Below, piece by piece: positions 26,236 through 34,476 of a stretch of DNA of 64,000 nucleotides. The notes beneath the pieces were generated by a model. That model worked only from the letters and a program-made list of their open reading frames with translations, did no database searches and had not been told where the DNA came from. Where the stretch lies: NCBI GenBank assembly GCA_050747525.1, contig JBOGOC010000036.1:1-64000 (forward strand). Direction: 5' to 3'. Numbering within the stretch: position 1 is the first letter of the stretch; each line of letters starts with the position of its first letter. The position numbers and the translations under genes were made by a program. Origin of the DNA: JBOGOC01 sp050747525. Lineage in GTDB: Bacteria; Acidobacteriota; Polarisedimenticolia; JACPZX01; DASXTC01.

Positions 26236-27690
26236 ATGCGCATTCTCCGGTTCCTGCTTCCGGCTTCCGTCGTCGTGGCCGCGTTTCTGTGCGGGCCTGT
26301 CTTTCATGCCCGGGGCGTCGCTCCGGGAGATGCTCCAGTCCAGCTGACCGCCCGCGTGGACCGGGTGTTCACCGATCAGCTCTTCACCCTCAACGATGGC
26401 CATCCTGGACACGACCTCCCCGTCTTCATCCCCAACCCCCTGGCCCCTCCCAGACACGGCGACCGGGTCACCGTGTCCGGCTCCATGAGACGCTTCGACT
26501 GGACCAGATGGGTCGACAACCAGACCTGGTTCGATGAGGGATGGGGACTGATGCACGACATGCTGGTGAAGTTCGAGAACCGGCCCGTGCTGGTGGCCGA
26601 CTCCGTGTTCGAGCCGGGAGGGCGGAACCTGGCTCTGCCCGAGGGGCAGGTAGCGCCCCCGGGGCCCGTCCAGCCACAGACCCGGGGCGAGCGCAAGGCC
26701 GCTCGCCAAGCCGAGAAAGCCTGGACGTCGACTCACGGCATGACCACCGCGGCGGCTGTCGGGACCGCGGCGGGCTATGGGCACATGGATGCCGGCCCCG
26801 TCGAGCGGATGACCCCGGCGGGGGATCAGCCCGATCGTCAGACGGGTGAAGGTGCCGGCACGAGCGCGCCGGGCGCCCCGACTGCGGGCGCCGCGCCCGC
26901 CGCTCCCGACACCCCCATGCGGCAGGGAATGGGCCCGACGACCATATCGGCCGCGCGCACGATGTCACCAGATGACAGGTTCGCCACGACCGACCAGGTG
27001 GTCGCGGACCCTGATGCCTACGCGGGCCAGGACCTCGTGGTGAGCGGGACGGTCGTGCGCCTGATCGGCAAGGCGACTGTCGAGCTGGGCTCCGGCGACG
27101 GGCAGGTGCTCACGGTGGAGCTGGACGCCGAGCCTGCCTATCTCGTGGCAGGCCAGCGCGTCCTTGTGCATGGCAGGCTGATGCCACATTCGGGGCCCGC
27201 CGCCATGATGAGCGGGCACCTGCTCTCGCCGACTGGAGCCTCCGCGATCGAGGCAGGGTCCCCCGAAGTGACCGAGCTCGACGCCGACGTGGTGGTGGCC
27301 ACTCCCCACGCCATCGCCGGCGATCCCGCGCTGTTCGTGGGGCGCAAGGTGAACATCGTGGCCACGGTGGCGAACATCGCCGGAGCGCACGCCTTCGTGG
27401 TGCGCGACGACATTTCGGAGACTTCGTCCCGCGCCACGACGTCTCTCAACGACGCGGTGGTCGTGCTGGTCTCCGATCCCAGCCAGCTGCCCCAGGAGCC
27501 GGGCATGCGTGTGCGCGTCGTGGGGCGCGTGGTGATGCTGCCGGAGGATCCGGCCGCGCAGCCGGCCGACGCCGCCGAGCGCATCGACCCGGCGTGGCTG
27601 GAAGGGCTCGACATGAGCCTGTACGCGGGACAACCGACCATCGTGGCCGAGACCGTGACCGAGCCGGGGTTGCGTCAGATCGGCCGGTGA
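26236..27690 (+). CDS. Secreted protein with repeated OB-fold-like domains
   Basis: The 484-residue protein has a Sec signal (MRILRFLLPASVVVAAFLCGPVFHARG). Three similar strand-rich segments follow: residues ~35-125 (VQLTARVDRVFTDQLFTL...HGDRVTVSGSMRRF), ~265-330 (AGQDLVVSGTVVRLIGKATVELGSGDGQVLTVEL...AGQRVLVHGRLMP) and ~365-440 (VGRKVNIVATVANIAGAHAFVVRDD...PGMRVRVVGRVVML). They are separated by a Pro/Ala/Gly-rich, probably disordered linker (~135-230). The V-x-G-x-V/GxR-V-x-V-x-G pattern matches bacterial OB-fold domains. No catalytic residues are evident and the function is unknown. The gene is divergent from the ArsR-like operon. Confidence 0.65.
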   Translation: MRILRFLLPASVVVAAFLCGPVFHARGVAPGDAPVQLTARVDRVFTDQLFTLNDGHPGHDLPVFIPNPLAPPRHGDRVTVSGSMRRFDWTRWVDNQTWFDEGWGLMHDMLVKFENRPVLVADSVFEPGGRNLALPEGQVAPPGPVQPQTRGERKAARQAEKAWTSTHGMTTAAAVGTAAGYGHMDAGPVERMTPAGDQPDRQTGEGAGTSAPGAPTAGAAPAAPDTPMRQGMGPTTISAARTMSPDDRFATTDQVVADPDAYAGQDLVVSGTVVRLIGKATVELGSGDGQVLTVELDAEPAYLVAGQRVLVHGRLMPHSGPAAMMSGHLLSPTGASAIEAGSPEVTELDADVVVATPHAIAGDPALFVGRKVNIVATVANIAGAHAFVVRDDISETSSRATTSLNDAVVVLVSDPSQLPQEPGMRVRVVGRVVMLPEDPAAQPADAAERIDPAWLEGLDMSLYAGQPTIVAETVTEPGLRQIGR

Positions 27691-27700
27691 GCGGATCGCC

Positions 27701-27789
27701 TGGCGGAGGGAGCAGGATTCGAACCTGCGAGGCCCGAAGGGCCTAGCGGTTTTCAAGACCGCCGCCTTAAACCACTCGGCCATCCCTCC
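27701..27789 (-). tRNA. tRNA-Ser (anticodon TGA)
   Basis: A class II tRNA folds on the minus strand. The acceptor GGAGGGA pairs with TCCCTCC, the anticodon stem GCGGT/ACCGC has loop CTTGAAA (anticodon TGA), and the long variable arm AGGCCCTTCGGGCCT has a perfect stem. The T arm GCAGG/CCTGC encloses TTCGAAT. CCA is encoded. It starts 15 bp after serS on the same strand. Confidence 0.96.
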
Positions 27790-27804
27790 GGTCCGAGGAA
27801 GATC

Positions 27805-29079
27805 CTAGGCGATCCTCTCCACCCCGTCCATGTAGGGACGCAGCGCGGACGGCACGACCACGCTTCCGTCGGCCTGCTGTCCGTTCTCCAGGATCGCCAC
27901 GAGCGTGCGTCCCACCGCGAGCCCCGAGCCGTTGAGGGTGTGCACCAGCTCGGTGCGCTGCTTGCCCCGGCGCTTGAGGCGGATGCCCGCGCGCCTGGCC
28001 TGGAACGACTCGCAGTTCGAGCAGGAGGAGATCTCGCGGAAAGCGCCGCCGTCCGATGGCAGCCACACCTCCAGGTCGTAGGTGCGCGCCGACGAGAAGC
28101 CCAGGTCTCCCGTGCAGAGCGACACGACGCGGTGGTGCAGGCCGAGGCGGCGCAGGATCTCCTCGGCGTTGCCGGTGAGCCGCTCCAGCTCGGCGTTCGA
28201 ATCCTCGGGTCTGGCGAACGCCACCAGCTCCACCTTGTTGAACTGATGCACGCGGATCAGCCCTCGCACGTCCTTGCCGTACGAGCCCGCCTCGCTGCGG
28301 AAGCACGGTGTGTAGGCGGTGTAGCGCAGGGGGAGCAGCTCTTCGTCCAGCGTCTCGCCCGCGTGCAGGTTGGTGAGAGGGACCTCGGCGGTGGGAATCA
28401 GCCAGTAGTCGGTCCCTTCCACCTTGAACAGGTCGTCCTTGAACTTGGGGAGCTGGCCCGTCCCGGTCATGGTGCGCGTGTTGACCATGAAGGGAGGAAT
28501 CACCTCACGGTAGCCATGCTCGCGCGTCTGGATGTCCAGCATGAAGTTGATGAGCGCGCGCTCGAGCAGGGCCCCTGCGCCGGTGAGCAGTCCGAAGCGC
28601 GCGCCGGCCAGGTGCGCGGCGCGCTTGAAGTCGAGGATCCCCAGGGACTCTCCCACCTCCCAGTGGGGACGCGGCGTGAAGGCGAACGACGGCGGCTCTC
28701 CCCACGTGCGTTCCACGACGTTCCCGGAGGCGTCGCGCCCCACCGGGGTGCTCCCGCTGGGGACGTTGGGCAGGCTCATGAGGAACGTCTCGAGGGCCCC
28801 CTCGATCTCGGCCAGGCGGGGGTCGGAAGTCTTGATGCGCTCGGCCAGGTCGCGCCCTTCGGCGATGAGCCCGGCCGCGTCCTGGCCGGCCTTCCTGAGC
28901 CGCGTGATCTCCTCGTTGATCTGGTTCCTCCTCTGCTTGAGCCCCTCCACCTGGCGCAGCAGGGCCCGGCGCTCCTCGTCGAGCGCCTCGAAGGGGGCCC
29001 AGTCGATCCGGGCCTGCCGGTCGGCCATGCGGGCCTTCACGAGCCCGAGGTTCTCTCGCACGTAGGACAGGTCGAGCAT
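27805..29079 (-). CDS. serS: Seryl-tRNA synthetase
   Basis: The 424-residue class II synthetase has the N-terminal coiled-coil arm (~residues 25-105, DEERRALLRQVEGLKQRRNQINEEITRLRKAGQ). The catalytic core has the motif-2 region TPCFRSEAGSYGKDVRGLIRVHQFNKVELV and motif 3 in NGSGLAVGRTLVAILENGQQADGSVVVPSAL. It attaches serine to tRNA-Ser, and a tRNA-Ser gene follows it. The ATG and its upstream flank belong to a 47-bp element that is repeated beyond the FkbM gene. A TATAAT on the minus strand at 29116-29121 is the likely -10. Confidence 0.96.
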   Translation of the reverse strand: MLDLSYVRENLGLVKARMADRQARIDWAPFEALDEERRALLRQVEGLKQRRNQINEEITRLRKAGQDAAGLIAEGRDLAERIKTSDPRLAEIEGALETFLMSLPNVPSGSTPVGRDASGNVVERTWGEPPSFAFTPRPHWEVGESLGILDFKRAAHLAGARFGLLTGAGALLERALINFMLDIQTREHGYREVIPPFMVNTRTMTGTGQLPKFKDDLFKVEGTDYWLIPTAEVPLTNLHAGETLDEELLPLRYTAYTPCFRSEAGSYGKDVRGLIRVHQFNKVELVAFARPEDSNAELERLTGNAEEILRRLGLHHRVVSLCTGDLGFSSARTYDLEVWLPSDGGAFREISSCSNCESFQARRAGIRLKRRGKQRTELVHTLNGSGLAVGRTLVAILENGQQADGSVVVPSALRPYMDGVERIA

Positions 29080-29122
29080 GGGGTGATCTCCGGTGTGGTG
29101 CCGCGGTGAGCGCTGATTATAC
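29076..29122 (+). repeat. Direct repeat copy 1 (serS start/promoter region)
   Basis: This 47-bp imperfect repeat starts with GCATGGG at the serS start codon. It contains a 20-bp block (29087-29106, TCTCCGGTGTGGTGCCGCGG) identical to 29875-29894 and ends with ATTATAC. The FkbM stop codon lies inside the ATTATAC element. Copy 2 is at 29865-29911 in the same orientation. Confidence 0.8.
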
Positions 29123-29839
29123 GTTCTTGCGGCCGGCCCGCTCCGACGGAACGAAGAAGTGATTCTCCGGCGTCCCGTCGACGCCCAGCAGATCGATGGG
29201 ACGGAGGTGAACGTAGGAGAACCGTTCGAACCAGGCCCGCACTTCCGTGAGATTCCTCTCCCGGACTTCGATCATGACCACCGGCCGGTTCCTCTCGATC
29301 GTTCGTGCCGCTCCTTTCAGAAGCTCCAGCTCGTATCCCTCGACGTCGATCTTCACGAACGAGACCCCGTTCAGCTCGTAGGAGTCAAGCGCCTTCATGC
29401 GGACGGTCTTTTCGATACGGTCGCCGGTTCCGGGAATGTCTTCGTTGACCAGGCTGCCCCACCCGACGAGCGGCCGTCCGGAAAGCAGTGGAACGTAGAG
29501 AGTGGCCGTCCCTGCGTCCGAGGAAAGCGCCGTATGGTGGATCTGGACGCGATCCCGATTCCAGGCACGCAGGTCGGTCGTGAGATCCTCGTTCGGCTCG
29601 AAGGCATGCACGCGGGGGACGAGCTGCGAGAGCCGGTAGCTGTACATCCCCTCGTTGGCGCCGATGTCCAGCGCCACCGGTCCATCCATCCGGAGCCTGT
29701 GAAGGTAGCGGACCTCGCTCTCCAGGCTCCCCTGCAGGATGTGAAGGCGGTACCGCCAGGGCAGACGCTTCCCCGCCGGCACCAGGGGCATAGAGAGGCG
29801 CCGGAGCGCCCGGACCGCCAGCGATCGCAGAGATGTCAA
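29117..29839 (-). CDS. FkbM family methyltransferase (repeat-flanked)
   Basis: The 240-residue SAM-dependent methyltransferase has motif I in PVALDIGANEGMYSYRLSQLV, an acidic motif II in RVHAFEPNEDL, and the FkbM signature FVKIDVEGYELELLKGA. Such enzymes typically O-methylate sugars of surface polysaccharides or natural products. It lies between serS and galU, flanked by direct repeats that place it as an insertion into a divergent promoter region. Its TAA stop is formed by the repeat element. A second, different FkbM protein is encoded at 57786. Confidence 0.83.
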   Translation of the reverse strand: MTSLRSLAVRALRRLSMPLVPAGKRLPWRYRLHILQGSLESEVRYLHRLRMDGPVALDIGANEGMYSYRLSQLVPRVHAFEPNEDLTTDLRAWNRDRVQIHHTALSSDAGTATLYVPLLSGRPLVGWGSLVNEDIPGTGDRIEKTVRMKALDSYELNGVSFVKIDVEGYELELLKGAARTIERNRPVVMIEVRERNLTEVRAWFERFSYVHLRPIDLLGVDGTPENHFFVPSERAGRKNV

Positions 29840-29864
29840 GGAAGGCGCTCCATCACGGCCAGGG

Positions 29865-29911
29865 GCATGGGTCGTCTCCGGTGTGGTGCCGCGGCGAAGA
29901 CCTCATTATAC
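29865..29911 (+). repeat. Direct repeat copy 2 (galU promoter region)
   Basis: This is the second copy of the element at 29076-29122, with the same GCATGGG start, the identical 20-bp block at 29875-29894, and the ATTATAC end. It ends 39 bp before the galU ATG. ATTATACT provides a -10-like TATACT for galU on the plus strand (29907-29912). Confidence 0.8.
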
Positions 29912-29949
29912 TTCCCCGCCGTATCTGCCACGAAGGAGCCGTCGAAACC

Positions 29950-30840
29950 ATGACCGCAACCATCAGGAAGGCCGTCTTCCCCGCCGCCGGGCTGGGCACC
30001 AGATTCCTCCCGGCCACCAAGGCGCAGCCCAAGGAGATGCTCCCTCTGGTGGACAAGCCCGTCATCCAGTACGTGATCGAGGAGGCGGTCGCCTCGGGCA
30101 TCGAGGACATCATCATCGTCACGGGCCGCGGAAAGAACGCCATCGAGGACCACTTCGACGTCTCGTTCGAGCTGGAGAAGGTTCTCGAGATGCGCGGCGA
30201 GCGCGAGAAGCTCGCCGTGGTGCGCGACATCTCCGACATGATCCGTCTGTCGTACGTGCGCCAGAAGGAGGCTCTGGGGCTGGGCCACGCCATCCTGGTG
30301 GCTCGTGAGCTGGTGGGCAACGAGCCGTTCGCTGTCTTCCTGGGCGACGACGTCATCGACGCCAAGGTGCCTGCCATGCGGCAGATGATGAAGGTGTTCG
30401 AGAAGGTGGGGGCTTCCGTGGTGGCACTGGAGGAAGTGGATCGCGCCCGCACCAAGGACTACGGCGTGATCGCGGGACGCGTCCAGGAGGATCGTATCTG
30501 GCAGGTGAAGAGCCTGGTGGAGAAACCCGAGCCGGCCAAGGCCCCCTCCAATATGGCGATCATCGGCCGCTACATCCTGACGCCGGAGATCTTCAAGCAC
30601 CTGGAGCGCACGCGAGCGGACCGGCGCGGCGAGATCCAGCTCACCAACGGCCTGCGCTCGCTGCTGAAGGAACAGCCCATCTTCGGCTACCAATTCCAGG
30701 GGAAGCGCTACGATACGGGCCACAAGCTGGGGTTCCTCAAGGCTACGGTGGAGTTCGCGCTGAAGCGCCCCGACCTGGGAGAAGAGTTCCGCGAGTACCT
30801 GCGCTCGCTCAGCCTGGACGGCGGTCCGCGTGAGCGGTGA
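29950..30840 (+). CDS. galU: UTP-glucose-1-phosphate uridylyltransferase
   Basis: The 296-residue nucleotidyltransferase starts with VFPAAGLGTRFLPATKAQPKEMLPLVDKP, the nucleotide-binding GxGxRxxPxTKxxPKEMLP signature. It continues with QYVIEEAVASGIEDIIIVTGRGKNAIEDHFD and AVFLGDDVI. It makes UDP-glucose, a precursor for surface polysaccharides, which fits the locus that follows. ATG 29950 is preceded by GAAGGAG. Its length is normal for GalU. The methyltransferase gene downstream overlaps it by 11 bp. Confidence 0.95.
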   Translation: MTATIRKAVFPAAGLGTRFLPATKAQPKEMLPLVDKPVIQYVIEEAVASGIEDIIIVTGRGKNAIEDHFDVSFELEKVLEMRGEREKLAVVRDISDMIRLSYVRQKEALGLGHAILVARELVGNEPFAVFLGDDVIDAKVPAMRQMMKVFEKVGASVVALEEVDRARTKDYGVIAGRVQEDRIWQVKSLVEKPEPAKAPSNMAIIGRYILTPEIFKHLERTRADRRGEIQLTNGLRSLLKEQPIFGYQFQGKRYDTGHKLGFLKATVEFALKRPDLGEEFREYLRSLSLDGGPRER

Positions 30841-31591
30841 CGTCTTGAAGATCCGGACCGCCCTCCGGGCGCTGCTGCCCCGCCCGATCTACAACGCCTA
30901 CCTGCGCATGCGAGTGGCCAGGCAGCGCCGGCACAACCAGGCCGAGACGCTCGAGAGCGTGTTCACCCGCATCTACGAAAACCATGCCTGGGGCGGGTCC
31001 CCTGGCGACTATTGCTCGGGAAGCGGCTCGAGCGAGCGCCATGCAGATCGATACGCCGAGGCGGTCAGGGGCTTCATCCGGGAGCGCGGCATCGGGGCGG
31101 TGGTGGACCTGGGCTGCGGGGACTTCGTGGTCGGCAGGCGGATTGTCGCGAACGACGTCTCGTACGTCGGCGTCGACCTGGTTGACAGCCTGGTCCGGAG
31201 GAACCGCGAGCTCTATGGCACCGAGCGCGTGACCTTCCAGCGCCTGGACATCACGACCGAAGACCTGCCCCCGGGGGACCTCTGCCTCGTGCGGCAGGTG
31301 CTGCAGCACCTCTCCAACGCCGAGATCGCGGCCGTGCTGGCGAGGATCGCGAGGTACCGATACGTGCTGGTCACCGAGCACTATCCGGCGCCTTCGGTCC
31401 GATCCGTGCCGAACAAGGACAAACCGCACGGTGCCGACACCAGAATCTATGACGACTCGGCCGTCTGCCTGGATCAGCCCCCCTTCAACCTCAGGGGCTT
31501 GAGCCTGTTCCTCGAGGACGACGCCGTCCGGGACCTGATGCCCCCGGGAGAGAAGCTCCGGACCTACCTGGTCGAGCCCCATGCCGACTGA
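30830..31591 (+). CDS. Class I SAM-dependent methyltransferase
   Basis: The 253-residue protein has SAM motif I in VVDLGCGDFVVGRRI (near residue 93), motif II in YVGVDLVDSLVRRN, and motif IV/V in GDLCLVRQVLQHLSNAEIAAVL. The N-terminal helical part (TRIYENHAWGGSPGDYCSGSGS) resembles sugar or lipid-linked methyltransferases found in polysaccharide clusters. It overlaps galU by 11 bp and the next membrane protein gene by 11 bp, so all three are probably one operon. The substrate is unknown. Confidence 0.8.
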   Translation: MSGDVLKIRTALRALLPRPIYNAYLRMRVARQRRHNQAETLESVFTRIYENHAWGGSPGDYCSGSGSSERHADRYAEAVRGFIRERGIGAVVDLGCGDFVVGRRIVANDVSYVGVDLVDSLVRRNRELYGTERVTFQRLDITTEDLPPGDLCLVRQVLQHLSNAEIAAVLARIARYRYVLVTEHYPAPSVRSVPNKDKPHGADTRIYDDSAVCLDQPPFNLRGLSLFLEDDAVRDLMPPGEKLRTYLVEPHAD

Positions 31592-32831
31592 ACCGGAGCC
31601 GCGCGCGTCTGACCAGATCATCAGAGCGGATGTCAGGCAGGCGGCGCTGTACGCCTTCGCCGTCCTGGTGAGCCGCGTGGCCATCCTGGGACTGCTGGCC
31701 TGGTTCGTCCATCACCGCGAGTTCACCGACGACGTGACGATGCACATGGACATGGCCCACTCCCCCATGGGGCCGCTCCTGGGACGAACCGTCGCCCCCT
31801 CGCATCCTCCCTTCATGAGCCTGCTGTTGAGTCTCGTCGCAGCGCCCCTTTCGGTCGTGATGTCCGACTTCCTGGCCATGCGGCTCACCAGCATCGTGTA
31901 CGAGGCGGCCGCGGCCTTCGTGTTCGGGCTGCTCGCCACCCACGTGTACGGACTCCGCCTCTTCTGGTCACCCGCATCACTGGCCTTCCTGGCGATGCCG
32001 ATGGGATGGATGACCACCGCGGTGATGGCCCAGGACGAGTCGATCGGCGCGTTGTTCGTCATGGCGGTCGTGTGGCTCACGGCCCGGGGACAGGCGGACG
32101 CGGCCCTGGTGACGTGCGGCCTGGCCGTTTCGGCCGCCAAGATCTTCATGCTGGGCCCGCTGGCGGCCCTGGTGATCCTTCTGCCGCATCGGACCCTGAT
32201 CCACCGGGCGATGCTGGGAGGCATCCCGGCCCTGGTACCCTACGCATGGGTCTACGGCGCTACCATGCTGAGCGGGAACCCCATGCCTCTCGTCGACTTC
32301 ACTCCGAGCGCCCAATACAGCGTCAACCTCTGGGTGATGCTGGCGGGCGAGCATGGCATGCATCACGAAACGGCCCGCCGCCTCTCCTCGGTGCTGGTGG
32401 CGGCGGCGCTGGGCTCCATCCTGGCCGCGCGCCTGATGCGGCCCAAGCCGCTGCCCGCCAGGTCGACGGCCCTGCTGCTCGCCGTCCCTCTGCTCTGGAT
32501 CTTCGCGCTCTTCTACCACGTGAGTCCCGAGTACTACATCCTTGCACTCCCTCCGCTGCTCCTGGTCTGCCGCTCACCCGGCGCGGCCATCCTGATCTCC
32601 GCCATCTCCGCAGCGCCGTGGGGCGTGAACCTTGTTTACGGGGTGCGCCAGGCGATCGCGTCGGGGGCCGCGGAGGGGAGCGGCAAGGCGGCCTTCGTGC
32701 ACATGTACCGGGCCGTCGTTCCGGTGGAGCCGGACCTGGTCTTCTATCCGGTGGTGGCCGTCTCCATCGTGTCGACCCTGGGGCTGACCCTATGGGCCAC
32801 ACGCCGGCTGCTGTCGGGGGAGGAACCCTAG
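31581..32831 (+). CDS. Polytopic membrane protein, GT-C glycosyltransferase-like
   Basis: The 416-residue protein has about ten hydrophobic segments. The first extracytoplasmic loop contains an Asp pair (HHREFTDDVTMHMDMAHSPMG), the expected place for the catalytic acidic residues of GT-C enzymes that use polyprenyl-phosphate sugars. A further loop ends in MAQDESIGALF. I do not recognise a precise family. Its overlap with the methyltransferase gene and the galU connection suggest a role in surface glycan assembly. The stop shares CTAG with the convergent FmdB-type gene. Confidence 0.62.
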   Translation: MPTEPEPRASDQIIRADVRQAALYAFAVLVSRVAILGLLAWFVHHREFTDDVTMHMDMAHSPMGPLLGRTVAPSHPPFMSLLLSLVAAPLSVVMSDFLAMRLTSIVYEAAAAFVFGLLATHVYGLRLFWSPASLAFLAMPMGWMTTAVMAQDESIGALFVMAVVWLTARGQADAALVTCGLAVSAAKIFMLGPLAALVILLPHRTLIHRAMLGGIPALVPYAWVYGATMLSGNPMPLVDFTPSAQYSVNLWVMLAGEHGMHHETARRLSSVLVAAALGSILAARLMRPKPLPARSTALLLAVPLLWIFALFYHVSPEYYILALPPLLLVCRSPGAAILISAISAAPWGVNLVYGVRQAIASGAAEGSGKAAFVHMYRAVVPVEPDLVFYPVVAVSIVSTLGLTLWATRRLLSGEEP

Positions 32832-33127
32832 GGGTCCTTGCTGCCCTTCGTCCCATCCTTCTTGACAGGCTTGGCCTTGTCGTCGGCAGAGGCCGTGGAA
32901 GAGGTCTGGCCCGGATCCTTGGCGGGGGCCTTCTTCTCCGTCGCGCCGTCCCTCTTCTTCCCGTAGTCGGTGACGTACCAGCCGCTCCCCTTGAACTGGA
33001 TGGCAGACGCCGACAGGAGCTTGCGCAAGGTGCCCTTGCATTTCGGGCACTGACGGCGTGGACGATCAGAGAACTTCTGGATCACCTCGAATCGGTGACC
33101 GCACTTGGTGCACTCATACTCGTACAT
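32828..33127 (-). CDS. FmdB-type zinc-ribbon protein
   Basis: The 99-residue protein begins MYEYECTKCGHRFEVIQKFSD and continues RQCPKCKGTLRKLLSASAIQFKGSGWYVTDYGKKR. The two CxxC pairs and the IQFKGSGWYVTDY block are diagnostic of the FmdB/CxxC_CxxC_SSSS family. The tail is low-complexity Lys/Ala/Asp-rich. These are putative regulatory or nucleic-acid-associated proteins with no settled function. ATG 33127 begins the conserved MYEYEC. Its own promoter lies at 33158-33187. Confidence 0.88.
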   Translation of the reverse strand: MYEYECTKCGHRFEVIQKFSDRPRRQCPKCKGTLRKLLSASAIQFKGSGWYVTDYGKKRDGATEKKAPAKDPGQTSSTASADDKAKPVKKDGTKGSKDP

Positions 33128-33157
33128 CGGCACGCAAGACCTCCCGGGCGGCGGGGA

Positions 33158-33187
33158 AAGATAGCGGTCCCCGAAAAGAGTTGTCAA
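33158..33187 (-). promoter_or_regulatory. Promoter of the FmdB-type gene
   Basis: On the minus strand a consensus TTGACA (33182-33187) is followed after 18 bp by TATCTT (33158-33163), about 30 bp upstream of the start codon. Confidence 0.5.
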
Positions 33188-33251
33188 GGAACCGGCGCGA
33201 GCCGCATCGTCCACCGTGTGCTAGCCTGCTTCGCCGGACATCAGAACCGGG

Positions 33252-34475
33252 ATGGCCGGCACCGACGCCGTGTCGAATCCGCGCCGCACGAAGGACAAAA
33301 AAACCACCCAGGCCGCCTGGCACATCATCACGGGCGAGTATCCTCCCCAGCCGGGAGGAGTGGCCGACTACTGCGCGCAGCTGGCGCACTCGCTCGCGGT
33401 CGAAGGAGACGTGGTTCACGTCTGGACGCCGCCCGGCGGCCAGGACTCCGAGTACGACCGTCTCGTCCACATCCACAGGCTCCCTGGCCATTTCGACCGC
33501 CTCGGCCTGCGGGAGCTGCGTCGCGGGCTGGATGCCAGCCCGGCGCCGCGGAGGATACTCGTGCAATACGTGGCCGGCGCGTTCGGTTACCGCGCCATGA
33601 ACCTGCCCTTCAGCCTGTCCATGGCCCTGCGCCGGCACGAGCCCATGTGGGTCATGTTCCACGAGTACGCCTATCCGCTTGGATGGCGGCTCAAGCCCCA
33701 GCACAATCTGCTCGGGATGGTCACGTCCATCTTGGCCGGTCTGCTCGCCTGGCGCGCGGATCGGATCCTGGTCTCCACTCCCTCCTGGATCAGAAAACTA
33801 CCCCCGTTCCTGAGACGCTCGAAGCATGAATGCATCACATGGCTTCCGATCCCCAGCAACATCCCGGTGAACCACGATCCCGGGGCCTCGCTGAAGATCC
33901 GGCAGCGCCTCCTGAACGGCGGCCGCCGCACCCTGCTCGGCCACTTCGGCACCTACGGACCTCTTATCTCCGGGATGCTGCGCGAGATCCTCCCCATGCT
34001 CCTGGCGCCCGCGGAGAGGGCTGCCCTGCTGATGGGGCGAGGCGGCGAAGCGTTCGTAGAGCGGATGACCGGAGAGCATCCTCACCTGAAGGGGAGGCTT
34101 TTCGCCTCGGGCGCGCTCGAGGGCGCCGCGATGGCCGACCATCTCAAGGCCTGCGATATGCTCGTGCAGCCCTATGACGACGGAGTGACCAGCCGGCGCG
34201 GAACGCTCATGGCCGGCCTGGCGCTTGGACTTCCCATCGTGACCAATGGTGGACGCTCCGCGGAGCCATCCTTCGCCCAGGAGGGAGCTGTCGCCATGGC
34301 GGCGACTCCCGATCCGCTGGCCATAGCCGCTCTGGCCGAGCGGACCCTGGCTTCCGAAGAGGAGCGCGCCCGGTTGTCGCGCCGCGCCGCCTCGCTGTAC
34401 CAGGAGAAGTTCTCCATCGAGCACAGCATCCGCACCCTGCGCGAGCTGGCGGCACGGGACGAAGTGGCGTCGTGA
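33252..34475 (+). CDS. GT4-like glycosyltransferase
   Basis: The 407-residue protein has the N-terminal GT-B pattern WHIITGEYPPQPGGVADYCAQLAHSLA with the glycine-rich acceptor loop. In the C-terminal domain it has TLLGHFGTYGPLIS, ASGALEGAAMADHLKACDMLVQPYDDGVTSRRGTLMAGLALGLPIVT, equivalent to the nucleotide-sugar binding E/D-x7-E region though partly degenerate. It likely adds a sugar to a lipid-linked glycan in the cytoplasm. It converges on a methyltransferase gene with only 1 bp between the stop codons. Confidence 0.75.
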   Translation: MAGTDAVSNPRRTKDKKTTQAAWHIITGEYPPQPGGVADYCAQLAHSLAVEGDVVHVWTPPGGQDSEYDRLVHIHRLPGHFDRLGLRELRRGLDASPAPRRILVQYVAGAFGYRAMNLPFSLSMALRRHEPMWVMFHEYAYPLGWRLKPQHNLLGMVTSILAGLLAWRADRILVSTPSWIRKLPPFLRRSKHECITWLPIPSNIPVNHDPGASLKIRQRLLNGGRRTLLGHFGTYGPLISGMLREILPMLLAPAERAALLMGRGGEAFVERMTGEHPHLKGRLFASGALEGAAMADHLKACDMLVQPYDDGVTSRRGTLMAGLALGLPIVTNGGRSAEPSFAQEGAVAMAATPDPLAIAALAERTLASEEERARLSRRAASLYQEKFSIEHSIRTLRELAARDEVAS

Positions 34476-34476
34476 G

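Noticed and set aside
29087..29894. Possible CRISPR or transposon ends from the two direct repeats
   Set aside because: Only two copies, 788 bp apart, containing promoter and start-codon sequence; no terminal inversion or transposase. Better explained as a duplicated promoter region.
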